Shown here piece after piece: positions 17,311 through 26,404 of a stretch of 64,000 nt of DNA. A program made the position numbers and the translations under genes. The notes below the pieces were generated by a model, which saw only the letters and a list, made by a program, of their open reading frames with translations, ran no database searches and was not told the origin of the DNA. This stretch comes from Clostridium scatologenes (lineage in GTDB: Bacteria > Bacillota > Clostridia > Clostridiales > Clostridiaceae): positions 2,170,001-2,234,000 of the forward strand of contig NZ_CP009933.1 of assembly GCF_000968375.1 (NCBI RefSeq), in the 5' to 3' direction. Each line of letters starts with the position of its first letter. Positions within the stretch are counted from its first letter, which is position 1.

Positions 17311-18450
17311 TTATTCATTAATTTTTGTCATTTGATCAACATTAGCTCTTTTATCCATAGAAAAGGCGTTCTTATTTATGAATTCTTTATAAACTACAAA
17401 TCCTAGAAAGACAATACCTGAATATCCTGATATAGGATATAAAATATTTATCAATCGATCAAATGGTAGCAATGTGCCGGTGAACATGCCTATAGCAGTT
17501 AAAACTATTCCAATAATATAAAACTTTTTAGTTTTATCAGCAGCAAAGTTTCTAGTAACAACCAAAAGAATAGAAGAAGCTGATGCATAAACACATAATA
17601 CTATTATTACTGCGAAAACCAATCCTAAGACAGGAGCTATGTGCTTAGCTATTGCTAATGTAGGCACTTGCTGACCTTTAATAATATCTAGATAAACAGT
17701 TTCAGTTATAGTAAGCAATATAATTGCAAGAGTATAAAAACCAGTTCCAATCATACATGAAATTCTTGCTTCCTTTACACTTTTTGCAGATTGTCCATTA
17801 ATAACAAAGAATGCTACACCAAACATAAGACCAAGTAATGAATATAATATTGCCGCCCATAACCAGTTATTAGAAGCTGTCTTAAATCCTGATGTTACTA
17901 TAAGATCACCATTAACCGTCAACAAATTTGGTTGTCCACCAAGAGTAACTAAAGCAGCTATACCCATTATTATCATAAATAATATCTCAACAGGTCCGAT
18001 AATACCTATTATTTCAATAAGCTTTTCAACCCCTAATAATACTGTAACCAATGCAACAAGTGCTACTGCATAAGTACCTATGTATTGTGCAGTTCCATAA
18101 TACTGATGAATTGTTGCACCTGCGCCTGCCAACATTATTATATATATACCATACGACAATACAACACTATACCATGTATAAAATTTACCTATATATTTTC
18201 CACAATAATATTCAAAAACATCATATGGATTATTAAATTGCTCTCTTTGTCCTATTCCATATAAGATGTAAGTAAAGAACATCATTAAAACCATATAAAC
18301 CAATGCTGCAATAATCCCTTTGACCGGACCACTTGTTGAAAAGAATTGTAAAACTTCCTGTCCTGTTGAAAACCCTGATCCAATCATATACGCACAAAAT
18401 GCTCCTGCAAGAATTGCTACTTTTTTAATACTAATTGATTGTTTTTTCAC
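17311..18450 (-). CDS. YkvI-type membrane transporter (APC/LeuT-like)
   Basis: About 379 residues with roughly ten hydrophobic segments. The first contains AILAGAFCAYMIGSGFSTGQE, the unwound-helix motif (GSGFxTGQE) of the YkvI group, related to sodium- or proton-coupled amino acid and amine transporters. The start is GTG at 18450 because the ATG six codons upstream overlaps the ribosome binding site AAGGGGGG. The region upstream is a decayed dehydrogenase gene in the same orientation and frame. A role in carrying a quaternary amine or amino acid is plausible from context but unproven. Confidence 0.8.
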   Translation of the reverse strand: MKKQSISIKKVAILAGAFCAYMIGSGFSTGQEVLQFFSTSGPVKGIIAALVYMVLMMFFTYILYGIGQREQFNNPYDVFEYYCGKYIGKFYTWYSVVLSYGIYIIMLAGAGATIHQYYGTAQYIGTYAVALVALVTVLLGVEKLIEIIGIIGPVEILFMIIMGIAALVTLGGQPNLLTVNGDLIVTSGFKTASNNWLWAAILYSLLGLMFGVAFFVINGQSAKSVKEARISCMIGTGFYTLAIILLTITETVYLDIIKGQQVPTLAIAKHIAPVLGLVFAVIIVLCVYASASSILLVVTRNFAADKTKKFYIIGIVLTAIGMFTGTLLPFDRLINILYPISGYSGIVFLGFVVYKEFINKNAFSMDKRANVDQMTKINE

Positions 18451-18470
18451 ACTTATCCCCCCTTGCATAG

Positions 18471-18730
18471 TTTGTTTGCCTCTTTAAGCAATTTTATAGT
18501 TTTATCCATAACTTCATCTGATGTATAATCTGACCTAACTGCTTCAACAAGTGGGATTAAATATGGTGGATCTCAGAAGTGGGTGCCAACTATTCTTGAT
18601 TTTAGCCTGGATTTTTCAGATATCTCGGTAATACTCAATATTGATGTATTTGTTGCCAATATAGCATCTTCTCTGCAAAGTTTTTCTAAATTCATAAATA
18701 AATTTTGCTTTAATTCCACATCATTAGGCC
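18471..18730 (-). pseudogene. Fragment of a 3-hydroxyacyl-CoA/L-carnitine dehydrogenase-like gene
   Basis: Reading the minus strand gives NDVELKQNLFMNLEKLCRED, ILATNTSILSITEISEKSRL, KSRIVGTHF-stop-DPPYLIP and LVEAVRSDYTSDEVMDKTIK in one frame. These are the middle of the NAD-binding domain of the 3-hydroxyacyl-CoA dehydrogenase family, to which L-carnitine dehydrogenase belongs. The GTHFW/F-NPP motif is interrupted by TGA. Both the N-terminal Rossmann motif and the C-terminal domain are gone, so this is a remnant of about 85 codons. If it was a carnitine enzyme it would fit a quaternary-amine catabolic locus. Confidence 0.8.
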
Positions 18731-18737
18731 ATTAGCT

Positions 18738-19234
18738 TCAGCTGTCATTAAAGCTGCAGTAATAACATTTTTTTAACCGCTTTGAAAGTACCATTAGTTG
18801 CATACCAAGAACAACACCAGTCATACTATTGCCTTTATACCAAGACATAAATGAAAGATAAAAAGTAATCCCACTTATAGCAAACCAAATCATGGCAATA
18901 CCGTTTGTAAACGCTTGATCAATAAGATGAAATGAAAGACCTACATTTCCCCCTATCATAGTTATCATAGGAACAAATATAATTAAATTTGAGAGACCTG
19001 ATGTTGACTGACTGATAGCAATACCAATCTCTGAATCTACAATTGCTGAACTATACTATACAACTTTCAATACCCCAGGCAAGAGCAGCAATTGGAACAA
19101 TAATTGAACCAGATGCTGCCAAGCCAATAACATTAGCAACAACCCCCCATAATAACAGCTAACATAAGCATACGACTTAAAGTAGTATTAATCCATCCAA
19201 AGCAATAAAGCATAGTAACTGCATACTCCTTCAT
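18738..19234 (-). pseudogene. Degraded multi-pass membrane transporter
   Basis: Several hydrophobic segments are readable only by switching frame: MKEYAVTMLYCFGWINTTLS from about 19234, VVANVIGLAASGSIIVPIAA after a one-base shift, a TAG after GIESCIV, and then IVDSEIGIAISQSTSGLSNL and VPMITMIGGNVGLSFHLIDQ in another frame. The final 76 residues remain open (18738-18968). The original gene was probably an integral membrane carrier; the family is not recognised. It abuts the dehydrogenase fragment, suggesting one decayed operon. Confidence 0.75.
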
Positions 19235-19251
19235 CTGAGTCGTACAAGATA

Positions 19252-20655
19252 TTAAAGCATATTACTTAAATATTCATCAATAGCCTTAGCAGCCTTCTTA
19301 CCTGCTCCCATAGCAAGAATAACTGTAGCAGCTCCTGTTACTGCAGCTCCTGTTACTGCATCTCCTCCAGCATATACTAACTGCCTTGATGTAAGACCAG
19401 TTTCTTCTTCTACTGCTATACATTTATGCTTATTTATTTCTAAGCCTTTAGTAGTTGAAGATATCAATGGATTTGGTGAAGTTCCTAGTGACATTATTAC
19501 AGTATCTACATCCATTATGAATTCTGAACCTTTTATCTCAGTGGGTCTTCTTCTTCCTGATGCATCTGGTTCTCCAAGCTCCATTCTTACACATTTCATG
19601 CCCTTAACCCATCCATTTTCATCTCCTATGATTTCTATAGGGTTAGTAAGTATGTCTAATATTACACCTTCTTCTTTTGCATGATGTACTTCTTCTACTC
19701 TTGCCGGAAGTTCTTCTTCTGATCTTCTGTATACTATATGAACCTCTCCTCCAAGTCTTAATGCTGTTCTTGCTGCGTCCATGGCAACGTTTCCACCACC
19801 TACAACAGCTACCTTTTCGCCTACTTTTATAGGTGTATCATACTCTTCTTTGAAAGCTTTCATTAGGTTATTTCTTGTTAAGAATTCATTTGCTGAAAAT
19901 ACTCCATTTAAGTTTTCTCCTGGTATTCCCATAAACTTAGGAAGTCCTGCTCCAGAGCCTATAAATATAGCATCAAAGCCTTCCTCCTTTAGGAGCGCAT
20001 CTATAGTAACAGTTCTACCAACTATAACGTTAGTTTCTATTTTAACTCCTAGCTTTTTAACATTTTCAACTTCATGCTTAACAACTGTTTCTTTTGGAAG
20101 TCTGAATTCAGGAATTCCATAAACCAAAACTCCACCTGCTTCATGCAGTGCTTCAAATATCGTTACCTCATAACCGAGCTTTGCAAGATCTCCAGCACAA
20201 GTAAGGCCTGCAGGACCACTTCCTATTACAGCTACCTTTTTACCGTTCTTAAGCTTTGTTTCTGATAAATCTATATTATTTTCTCTTGACCAGTCCGCTA
20301 CAAATCTTTCAAGCTTTCCTATAGCTACTGCTTCTCCTTTTATTCCAAGTACACATTTTCCTTCGCATTGACTTTCTTGTGGACATACTCTTCCACAAAC
20401 TGCTGGAAGTGCACTAGATTTAGCTATAATTTTAGCTGCTTCTTCAAAGTTTCCTTCTTTAACCTGCTGAATAAACTCTGGTATGCTTATAGTTACAGGA
20501 CAATCTCCTACACATTTAGGTTTTTTACAGTTTAAACATCTTGAAGCTTCCTGCATTGCTTCTTCTTTACTATAACCTAAGCAAACCTCTTGAAAATTAG
20601 TTGCCCTTACCTTTGAATCCTGCTCTTTTATTGAAGTTCTCTTCATTGTATCCAT
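19252..20655 (-). CDS. nfnB: NADH-dependent ferredoxin:NADP oxidoreductase, large subunit NfnB
   Basis: 467 residues. The N-terminal four-helix [4Fe-4S] domain has CLNCKKPKCVGDCPV and CGRVCPQESQCEGKC; two Rossmann motifs follow, VIGSGPAGLTCAGDLAKLGY (FAD) and VVGGGNVAMDAARTALRLGG (NADPH). It matches the GltD-like subunit of Nfn, preceded directly by the matching NfnA gene. The complex couples NADH and reduced ferredoxin to make NADPH by flavin-based electron bifurcation. The start has AAAGGAGG at good spacing. Its NADPH could feed TrxB in the flanking grd modules (inference). Confidence 0.9.
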   Translation of the reverse strand: MDTMKRTSIKEQDSKVRATNFQEVCLGYSKEEAMQEASRCLNCKKPKCVGDCPVTISIPEFIQQVKEGNFEEAAKIIAKSSALPAVCGRVCPQESQCEGKCVLGIKGEAVAIGKLERFVADWSRENNIDLSETKLKNGKKVAVIGSGPAGLTCAGDLAKLGYEVTIFEALHEAGGVLVYGIPEFRLPKETVVKHEVENVKKLGVKIETNVIVGRTVTIDALLKEEGFDAIFIGSGAGLPKFMGIPGENLNGVFSANEFLTRNNLMKAFKEEYDTPIKVGEKVAVVGGGNVAMDAARTALRLGGEVHIVYRRSEEELPARVEEVHHAKEEGVILDILTNPIEIIGDENGWVKGMKCVRMELGEPDASGRRRPTEIKGSEFIMDVDTVIMSLGTSPNPLISSTTKGLEINKHKCIAVEEETGLTSRQLVYAGGDAVTGAAVTGAATVILAMGAGKKAAKAIDEYLSNML

Positions 20656-20697
20656 TATTTATCCTCCTTTGCATTCCTTTTGCGCACATAATGATTA

Positions 20698-21591
20698 TTA
20701 GTCATTATGTCCTCCACATCCGCAGCCTTTTCCATGATGAGTATCTCCTTCTATTTCTCTTAGAAGTTTTCTTCCCTCTTCAGTTTTATACATAGTCTGT
20801 CTTCTCATAGCCTCATCAAAGTTTACAAGGTGTCCATCAAATTCTGGTCCATCAACACAGGCAAATTTCACTTCATCTCCTACAGTTACTCTGCAGGCAC
20901 CGCACATTCCTGTTCCATCTACCATTATTGGATTTAAGCTTACTATAGTTTTAATACCATATTCTTTTGTAAGCTTAGTTACAAATTTCATCATAATCAT
21001 TGGTCCTATTGCTACCACATGATTATATGTTTTTCCTTCTTTATCTATAAGTTCTTTTAAAAGGTTTGTAACAAGTCCCTTATATCCATAGCTTCCATCA
21101 TCTGTAGCAATATATAAGTTCTTGCATACTGCCTTCATTTCTTCTTCAAGTATGAGGTGTTCTTTTGATTTTGCCCCAACTATAACATCTACATTAACTC
21201 CATTTTCATGCAGCCATTTAACCTGTGGATATACCGGTGCTGTACCTACTCCGCCAGCTATAAATATTATGTCCTTTTTCTCAAACTCTTCTAGTTCCTC
21301 ATGAACAAGATCTGATGGCTGACCAAGTGGGCCAACAAAGTCTGAAAAAGTCTGACCTTCTTCATATTCTGCCATCTTCTTAGTTGATTCTCCAAGCGTT
21401 TGAAATACTATAGTTACTGTTCCTTTTTTAGCATCATAGTCACAAATAGTAAGGGGTATTCTCTCCCCTTTTTCATCCATTTTTACTATAACAAATTGTC
21501 CTGGATAACAAGACTTAGCCACTCTTGGAGCTTCTATATCCATTAGATAGATATTTGGTGCTAACATTTTCTTTTCAATAATTTTAAACAT
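20698..21591 (-). CDS. nfnA: NADH-dependent ferredoxin:NADP oxidoreductase, small subunit NfnA
   Basis: About 297 residues, ferredoxin-NADP reductase-like. RIPLTICDYD is the FAD-binding motif, FIAGGVGTAPVYPQVKWL the NAD(H) site, and Cys residues in GTGMCGACRVTVGDEVKFAC hold a [2Fe-2S] cluster. Alone the family includes the electron-transfer subunit of dihydroorotate dehydrogenase, but adjacency to nfnB makes Nfn the better call. The start at 21591 is chosen because GGAGGAATAGGT precedes it; the frame is open further upstream without a ribosome binding site. A 42-bp gap separates it from nfnB. Confidence 0.9.
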   Translation of the reverse strand: MFKIIEKKMLAPNIYLMDIEAPRVAKSCYPGQFVIVKMDEKGERIPLTICDYDAKKGTVTIVFQTLGESTKKMAEYEEGQTFSDFVGPLGQPSDLVHEELEEFEKKDIIFIAGGVGTAPVYPQVKWLHENGVNVDVIVGAKSKEHLILEEEMKAVCKNLYIATDDGSYGYKGLVTNLLKELIDKEGKTYNHVVAIGPMIMMKFVTKLTKEYGIKTIVSLNPIMVDGTGMCGACRVTVGDEVKFACVDGPEFDGHLVNFDEAMRRQTMYKTEEGRKLLREIEGDTHHGKGCGCGGHND

Positions 21592-21714
21592 ACCTATTCC
21601 TCCGATTATATTTCTTGAATTATTAGTATTTCCAAAACTTAGCATGCATTTTAAAAGTTCATCGAATCCTAGCTTTCATTTAATTTACCATATGCAATAA
21701 ATTTTAAAATAAAT

Positions 21715-21791
21715 AGTTGAGAACTAACAGCGATTATTAGTAAGCTAAATATTTTTCAAGTCAAACCATTCTTCACTGTAAATTCTCAACT
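21715..21791. repeat. 77-bp segment bounded by 9-bp inverted repeats
   Basis: AGTTGAGAA (21715-21723) and TTCTCAACT (21783-21791) bracket AT-rich sequence in the gap between nfnA and the DUF3841 genes. It may be a miniature element or only a chance repeat. Confidence 0.3.
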
Positions 21792-21883
21792 AAAAATCTT
21801 GCAAGTATTACTTAATCTCATAATTGCTTAGTGGTCATTTCATCAATTAAACAATTATCAATAGATTATGTAAAACTTTATAT

Positions 21884-22477
21884 CTAGAGGTTATTTTCTT
21901 TAATATCAATAATCCACTCTTTTCTAAGTTCCCATAAACCTGCTTGTAAGTTTTTTTCCTGCATGTCTCCAAACTTTATTGACTCATGATATTTAAATAA
22001 ATTATCCCAGCTTCTTTTTACTTCTGCTTTCAAATTTAGATAAAAAGGCTTGGTAACTATGTCTGACTCAATTGAAATATTAAACTTTATCAACATATCT
22101 TTGTGCCTTTTTTCATCTTTTTCATCAGCAGCTAAATATTTTAGATTTAAAATCTTATTCCAATCTTCAGCTCTAAAAAAAACACATTCTTCTACAGGCA
22201 CTTCCAAAGAAAGCAGGTAATTGCCTGGATACCATCCAGCATAATCTATTTTATTATGTGTCCAAAATGGATACTCAGCCTGTTCAGGCTTCCTCACAAT
22301 ATTTTGTGCTTTATCTATATACCAATTATATGCCTCTAAAAATATACTGGAAACCTCTTGATACTTTTTTACAATGTATTCTCTTTTTACATGGCATACC
22401 TTCTGTTCAAGTAAATTTTTAATAACTATAGGACTTTGGGAAGTATACAATATTATCTTATCACTCTTTGTACCCAT
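21884..22477 (-). CDS. DUF3841 family protein, second paralogue of grd module 2
   Basis: About 197 residues. The pattern YTSQSPIVIKNLLEQKVCHV, then YIVKKYQEVSSIFLEAYNWY, PEQAEYPFW and a C-terminal LWELRKEWIIDIKE matches the DUF3841 family. No catalytic signature is evident. The ATG at 22477 is preceded by GGGAGGTG, which lies inside the end of the previous gene; the two genes overlap by 25 bases. It is the last gene of the copy 2 module. Function unknown; the repeated association with betaine reductase genes suggests an accessory or substrate-sensing role. Confidence 0.75.
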   Translation of the reverse strand: MGTKSDKIILYTSQSPIVIKNLLEQKVCHVKREYIVKKYQEVSSIFLEAYNWYIDKAQNIVRKPEQAEYPFWTHNKIDYAGWYPGNYLLSLEVPVEECVFFRAEDWNKILNLKYLAADEKDEKRHKDMLIKFNISIESDIVTKPFYLNLKAEVKRSWDNLFKYHESIKFGDMQEKNLQAGLWELRKEWIIDIKENNL

Positions 22478-23013
22478 TCTTTTTTCACCTCCCAAATTGT
22501 ACCCTGCTTCAAATCTGACAATGAATAAGAATTGTCAAATAGTCTGTTCCAGCTTTTTATTATTTCACTTTTAAGCTGAGGATAAAAACTGCTCATATAT
22601 GCATTTGAGTGATTTGATATTCCATAATCTTTAAGTTTTTTATCATATGCATCTTCATCCTTCTTATTTAGCGGAACATACCATAAATTAACTATCCTAC
22701 CCCATTTTTCTGAATCCGTTTCAATAACCAAATTCTTATCCACTAAAAGCTCTAATATAACCGTATCAGGCGTCTGTTGAAGCATAAAATCAGAAGTTAC
22801 CGAAACCCATATAGGATATTTTACATCCTGAGGTTTATCAACTATTTCACTTGCTTTCCTAGTGTACCAAGAATACACCTCAAGATAATACTTTGCACAA
22901 TCTTCCATTTTACGTTCTATATATTCTCTTTTTGCAATATATCTTCCTTCAGCTTCTAAAACATCAAGAATGCTTGCATCTTGTCTGGTCCATATTTTTA
23001 TTTTTTCTCCCAT
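22453..23013 (-). CDS. DUF3841 family protein, first paralogue of grd module 2
   Basis: 186 residues: KIWTRQDASILDVLEAEGRY, then YIERKMEDCAKYYLEVYSWY, PQDVKYPIW and LELLVDKNLVIETDSEKWGR, the layout of DUF3841. Its C-terminus ends EVKKEWVQRVIR and lacks the IVDIKE tail kept in both the copy 1 remnant and the second paralogue, as if the end had been overwritten by the start region of the next gene. It lies 35 bases after grdD copy 2 and is surely cotranscribed. It is the intact counterpart of the pseudogene at 7012-7356. Function unknown. Confidence 0.78.
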   Translation of the reverse strand: MGEKIKIWTRQDASILDVLEAEGRYIAKREYIERKMEDCAKYYLEVYSWYTRKASEIVDKPQDVKYPIWVSVTSDFMLQQTPDTVILELLVDKNLVIETDSEKWGRIVNLWYVPLNKKDEDAYDKKLKDYGISNHSNAYMSSFYPQLKSEIIKSWNRLFDNSYSLSDLKQGTIWEVKKEWVQRVIR

Positions 23014-23048
23014 AAAATCACCTTACTATAAAAGGTCTTAAATTAGGA

Positions 23049-24203
23049 CTATTTAAATCCATTCTTTATAAGTACATTAACAGCATTTTCGCTTTCATCT
23101 TCACTTACCAAAACTATTGGACCAGTGCATCCCATTCCGCTCTCAGAATATATTCCTTCCTTCCAAAGAGATCTACAAGCATCTTCAAGCTCAAGAATAT
23201 CAATTCCAGGTATTCCGTATGTTACTACTTTTTTAGGTGGCATCTTAACTTCTTCTGCTGCAGCTGCAGGCTTATCTTTTTCAAGAATTTTTCCTATTAT
23301 TTCTTTTAAACCTGCTGCATTAGCATTTTTATACTCAATATCAGCAAGCTGTACTAAATTATTTTTTGCAGAAAGTGCACAATATTTTAATGCTTCACAA
23401 ATTAATGGAGCTCCAGATGCTCTTGATACTATATTAATTATCTTATCATAGCCTTCTCCTACTCCTGGACCATATCCAAATCCAGTAGTTTCATAATTTC
23501 CACCTGTTGTAAATGCTGCGAATATCTTTATAAGCAAATTACCTGTTAGTGAATCACAAATTATAACGTCAGGCGTTCCTGCAAGAAGATCATTTCCCCT
23601 CATAACTGAACCTCCATCAGCTCTTAGAGATTCACTAAAAGTAAATTTATATCCTTTGCTTTGCAATTCTTTAAGTGCTCTTTCAACTCCTCTAGCTCCA
23701 TCTACATTTAATATTCCAATCTTAGGATCTTTAATACCACAAGCTTTTGCAACAGATATTCCATTTATAGTATTTTTAATCATTCCTTCAACTCTATGAG
23801 TGGCTGTTGTTCCTGTAGTTGTAGCAATGATCATTTCTTTTCCAAGCCCTGGTGTAACAACTTTTCCAACTGTTGAAACCCCTATAGGAAAGTCAAAATG
23901 CTGAGTGACACATCCATCTATTACTTTATTATCTAATAATTCCACCATTTTTTTATGACCTTCTTCAGCATCACTAACTTCAACTATTTCAAAGTTTCCT
24001 TCAACTTTAGGACCAATTAAAACTATATCAAAATCACCATATTTGCTTCTGGCAAGTGCTGCCGCTTTTACCATCTCTTCAACACCATGTTCTGAACCAA
24101 AAGTGGTTAATCCAATTTTAACTCTTTTTCCGAAGCTTCCACTTATAATTCCATCAGCTATTTCATCAAATACTTCTGCAATTACTTTTTTAGTTTGCTC
24201 CAC
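23049..24203 (-). CDS. grdD: Glycine/betaine reductase complex protein C, subunit GrdD (copy 2)
   Basis: 384 residues with the same GTG start, Cys98 (DGCVT) and Cys359 (GMGCTGP) as copy 1. Substitutions relative to copy 1 are conservative and cluster between residues 40 and 240; the last 140 residues are the same. It would form protein C with either GrdC copy, since both pairs are nearly alike. It lies 61 bases after grdC copy 2 and is followed by intact DUF3841 genes, unlike copy 1. Confidence 0.95.
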   Translation of the reverse strand: MEQTKKVIAEVFDEIADGIISGSFGKRVKIGLTTFGSEHGVEEMVKAAALARSKYGDFDIVLIGPKVEGNFEIVEVSDAEEGHKKMVELLDNKVIDGCVTQHFDFPIGVSTVGKVVTPGLGKEMIIATTTGTTATHRVEGMIKNTINGISVAKACGIKDPKIGILNVDGARGVERALKELQSKGYKFTFSESLRADGGSVMRGNDLLAGTPDVIICDSLTGNLLIKIFAAFTTGGNYETTGFGYGPGVGEGYDKIINIVSRASGAPLICEALKYCALSAKNNLVQLADIEYKNANAAGLKEIIGKILEKDKPAAAAEEVKMPPKKVVTYGIPGIDILELEDACRSLWKEGIYSESGMGCTGPIVLVSEDESENAVNVLIKNGFK

Positions 24204-24264
24204 ATTGCTCCCTCCTTTTTATTAGCATCTTTTCAATATTTCCTAATGGCTATACTACCATTAT

Positions 24265-25803
24265 TTATTCTTCCATCATTTTAGATGCAAATTTTTTTAA
24301 TTCTTCAGCTATCATGTTCTTAATTTCTTCTTTTGAAACTGCTGCAGCCGAACTATCTGAATCACCATTATTTTTTTCAACCAAAATTGAAATTCCATCA
24401 AACAAGTTAGTCATTCTTCCTAAGAACAAACTTCCTTTTCCTATTAACATAAAGTTATTTAATTTTCCTGCCATTATATGCTCAATTCCATGACCAATTA
24501 TAGGTACTCCTGATGGTATATGACCTTGTGTTGGTGCATATCCTGGGTATCCATGTTTTACAACAAAATTTGCTAACTCTTTTCTTTCTAATTGTCCGCT
24601 CTTTACTGCAAGCGCTCCTATCATCTTATAGTTTTGAGTTGGAACATCTCCTGCTCCTGCTGGTTCTGTTAAATCTGGAGTTTGCATTTCTGGAGCAAAT
24701 TTATCAACATCGGTAATTTTTAGTCCATTCTTACTTAATGGATCTGAAACCAATGCTTCTAAAACTGCTTGTGGTGCAGCACCATGTCCAATGCTATGTC
24801 TTCCTATTACATCTGTTCTTAATATTGGACTTACACCATCATTTTCAGATATTAGTATTGCAAATCCTCCTAAGCAATCTTCTAAAACAGGTAATCCCTT
24901 TTTAACATGATCTTTACCATTCATTCCAAGCTTAGCAGTAGCTCCACCAGCAAAAACTATTACATTCTTGTAAATTCCTGATTTAACTAATGCTGCTGCT
25001 GCAACTATTGAATGTGAAGGACCCGCACAAAATCCTCTCATATCTGAACCTGTGGCACCTTTAATTCCAGCAATTTCACCGCAAGCCTTAGCTATGTTTC
25101 CGCCGCCTCTCTGATTCATATCTCCTATAGCTTCTTCTGAACATTCAATTAAGTATTCCACTTCATTAACATCTACCCCTGAATTCTTTACCAGATGCAT
25201 TAATGCAAGAACTCCTGAAGCCTTAACAGCTAAATTTTCAACAATTATATGTGAAGTTAGATTTTTATCAAACTCATGAGCTCTTTTTACACAACCAACA
25301 AGCTTACCATTATCATATAATCCTTCGGCTACATGATTTTCTAACAGTTTTTCTATTTCAGATAAGTCAATTCCTTCCTTTAATTCATCTGCTTTAATCT
25401 TTAAAACAGCATGAGACTTAAATTTTTCTCTAACAGACTCTGTGAAATTCTTCTCTAACAAAACAAGATCAAATACATCACTTATCTTCATCAAACCATA
25501 GAACTCATCTTGAGGCATGATTTCACCAAACTTACCAAATCTGGACAAACCTTCAACCTTTTCATTGTACCATGGTCTCTTTCTTTCACTTAATTCTTCT
25601 GGAGTCATATTTCCAATATAAGTTTGATTTGGTGCATAACCAACAACATCTTCAAATGATCTTAAGTGATTTTGCATCTCCTTTAAATACTCTGATTCTG
25701 GATTTGTTTCTCTTTCTAGGGTTTGAGTAGTACCATTATGCAATATCATATCTGGTGTATTTACTAATACATAAGCCGCTTTTTTTATTACTGGAAAACT
25801 CAT
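24265..25803 (-). CDS. grdC: Glycine/betaine reductase complex protein C, subunit GrdC (copy 2)
   Basis: 512 residues, starting MSFPVIKK at 25803 with GGAGG 8 bases upstream; the earlier ATG overlaps that site exactly as in copy 1. All KAS-III-like core motifs are kept. Differences from copy 1 concentrate in the first 150 residues (for example LHNG for VNNG and KEMQNHLRSF for KDIRNHLRSY), while the remainder is almost invariant. The tail reads SDSSAAAVSKEE. Confidence 0.95.
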   Translation of the reverse strand: MSFPVIKKAAYVLVNTPDMILHNGTTQTLERETNPESEYLKEMQNHLRSFEDVVGYAPNQTYIGNMTPEELSERKRPWYNEKVEGLSRFGKFGEIMPQDEFYGLMKISDVFDLVLLEKNFTESVREKFKSHAVLKIKADELKEGIDLSEIEKLLENHVAEGLYDNGKLVGCVKRAHEFDKNLTSHIIVENLAVKASGVLALMHLVKNSGVDVNEVEYLIECSEEAIGDMNQRGGGNIAKACGEIAGIKGATGSDMRGFCAGPSHSIVAAAALVKSGIYKNVIVFAGGATAKLGMNGKDHVKKGLPVLEDCLGGFAILISENDGVSPILRTDVIGRHSIGHGAAPQAVLEALVSDPLSKNGLKITDVDKFAPEMQTPDLTEPAGAGDVPTQNYKMIGALAVKSGQLERKELANFVVKHGYPGYAPTQGHIPSGVPIIGHGIEHIMAGKLNNFMLIGKGSLFLGRMTNLFDGISILVEKNNGDSDSSAAAVSKEEIKNMIAEELKKFASKMMEE

Positions 25804-25898
25804 TTTTAAAACCTCCATCCATTATGTTTAGTTACTATATATTCAAAAACAGCATGCATTTCTGCATGCCATTTTTAGACCGTTAAAGTTGCCTATAA

Positions 25899-26375
25899 CT
25901 ATTTATTGTACTTTGAATATTCATCTCTAATAGGCTTTACTTCACTAATAATTTCATCAACATCAAGAACCATTTCCATCATTCCACATTGCTCATCATA
26001 AATAGCTGCATCAAATTCATCCTTAACTTCTGGTTCTACTACATGATACACTCCAAGACCTAATGCAATTCCTGCAAGTGGTCCTGCAAAAGTTGGATCT
26101 CCAGCAGCTACAGTTTCTGCTGACAAGCCTGAAGCCTCTGCTTCAGCTCCTCCTATTAATACAATCACATTTTCAGCACCATATTTTGAAGTTAAATCAA
26201 TTACTCTTTGTTGGATCTCCAGATCCATAGCACCTGCGGCTGTTCAAACAAAGCATTCTGTGGAAGCAAATACAACTTCTGCCTTCGCACTTTTAGCACA
26301 TTCTTCTATAGCTGGACCTGGAATTCCATCCCTGTCACCTATTGCAATTATTTTTTTTCCCTCTAATAAACTCAT
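25899..26375 (-). CDS. grdA: Selenoprotein A, GrdA (copy 2), UGA=Sec44
   Basis: 158 residues with UGA at 26244-26246 read as Sec44 in the motif CFVU-TAAGAMDLE. The frame runs from an ATG at 26373-26375 with GGAGGAAG close by. It differs from copy 1 only slightly in the C-terminal domain (VIDLTSKYG for VKDLTEKYG, HVVEPEVKDEFDAA for HAVEPEVKAEFDPA). It lies just 29 bases after trxA, with no repeat array. It works as the carboxymethyl carrier between GrdHI and GrdCD. Confidence 0.95.
26213..26246 (-). promoter_or_regulatory. Sec UGA and putative SECIS hairpin in grdA copy 2
   Basis: UGA at 26244-26246 followed by GGATC-TGGA-GATCC at 26213-26226. Base for base the same as in copy 1, including third codon positions, although flanking sequence differs. 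Confidence 0.6.
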
Positions 26376-26404
26376 TATTCTTCCTCCTTGTGTAATATAC
26401 TTAA

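Noticed and set aside
18560..18600. TGA inside the 3-hydroxyacyl-CoA dehydrogenase-like fragment as selenocysteine
   Set aside because: The motif has Trp or Phe in relatives, and both ends of the gene are missing, so it is a nonsense codon in a remnant.
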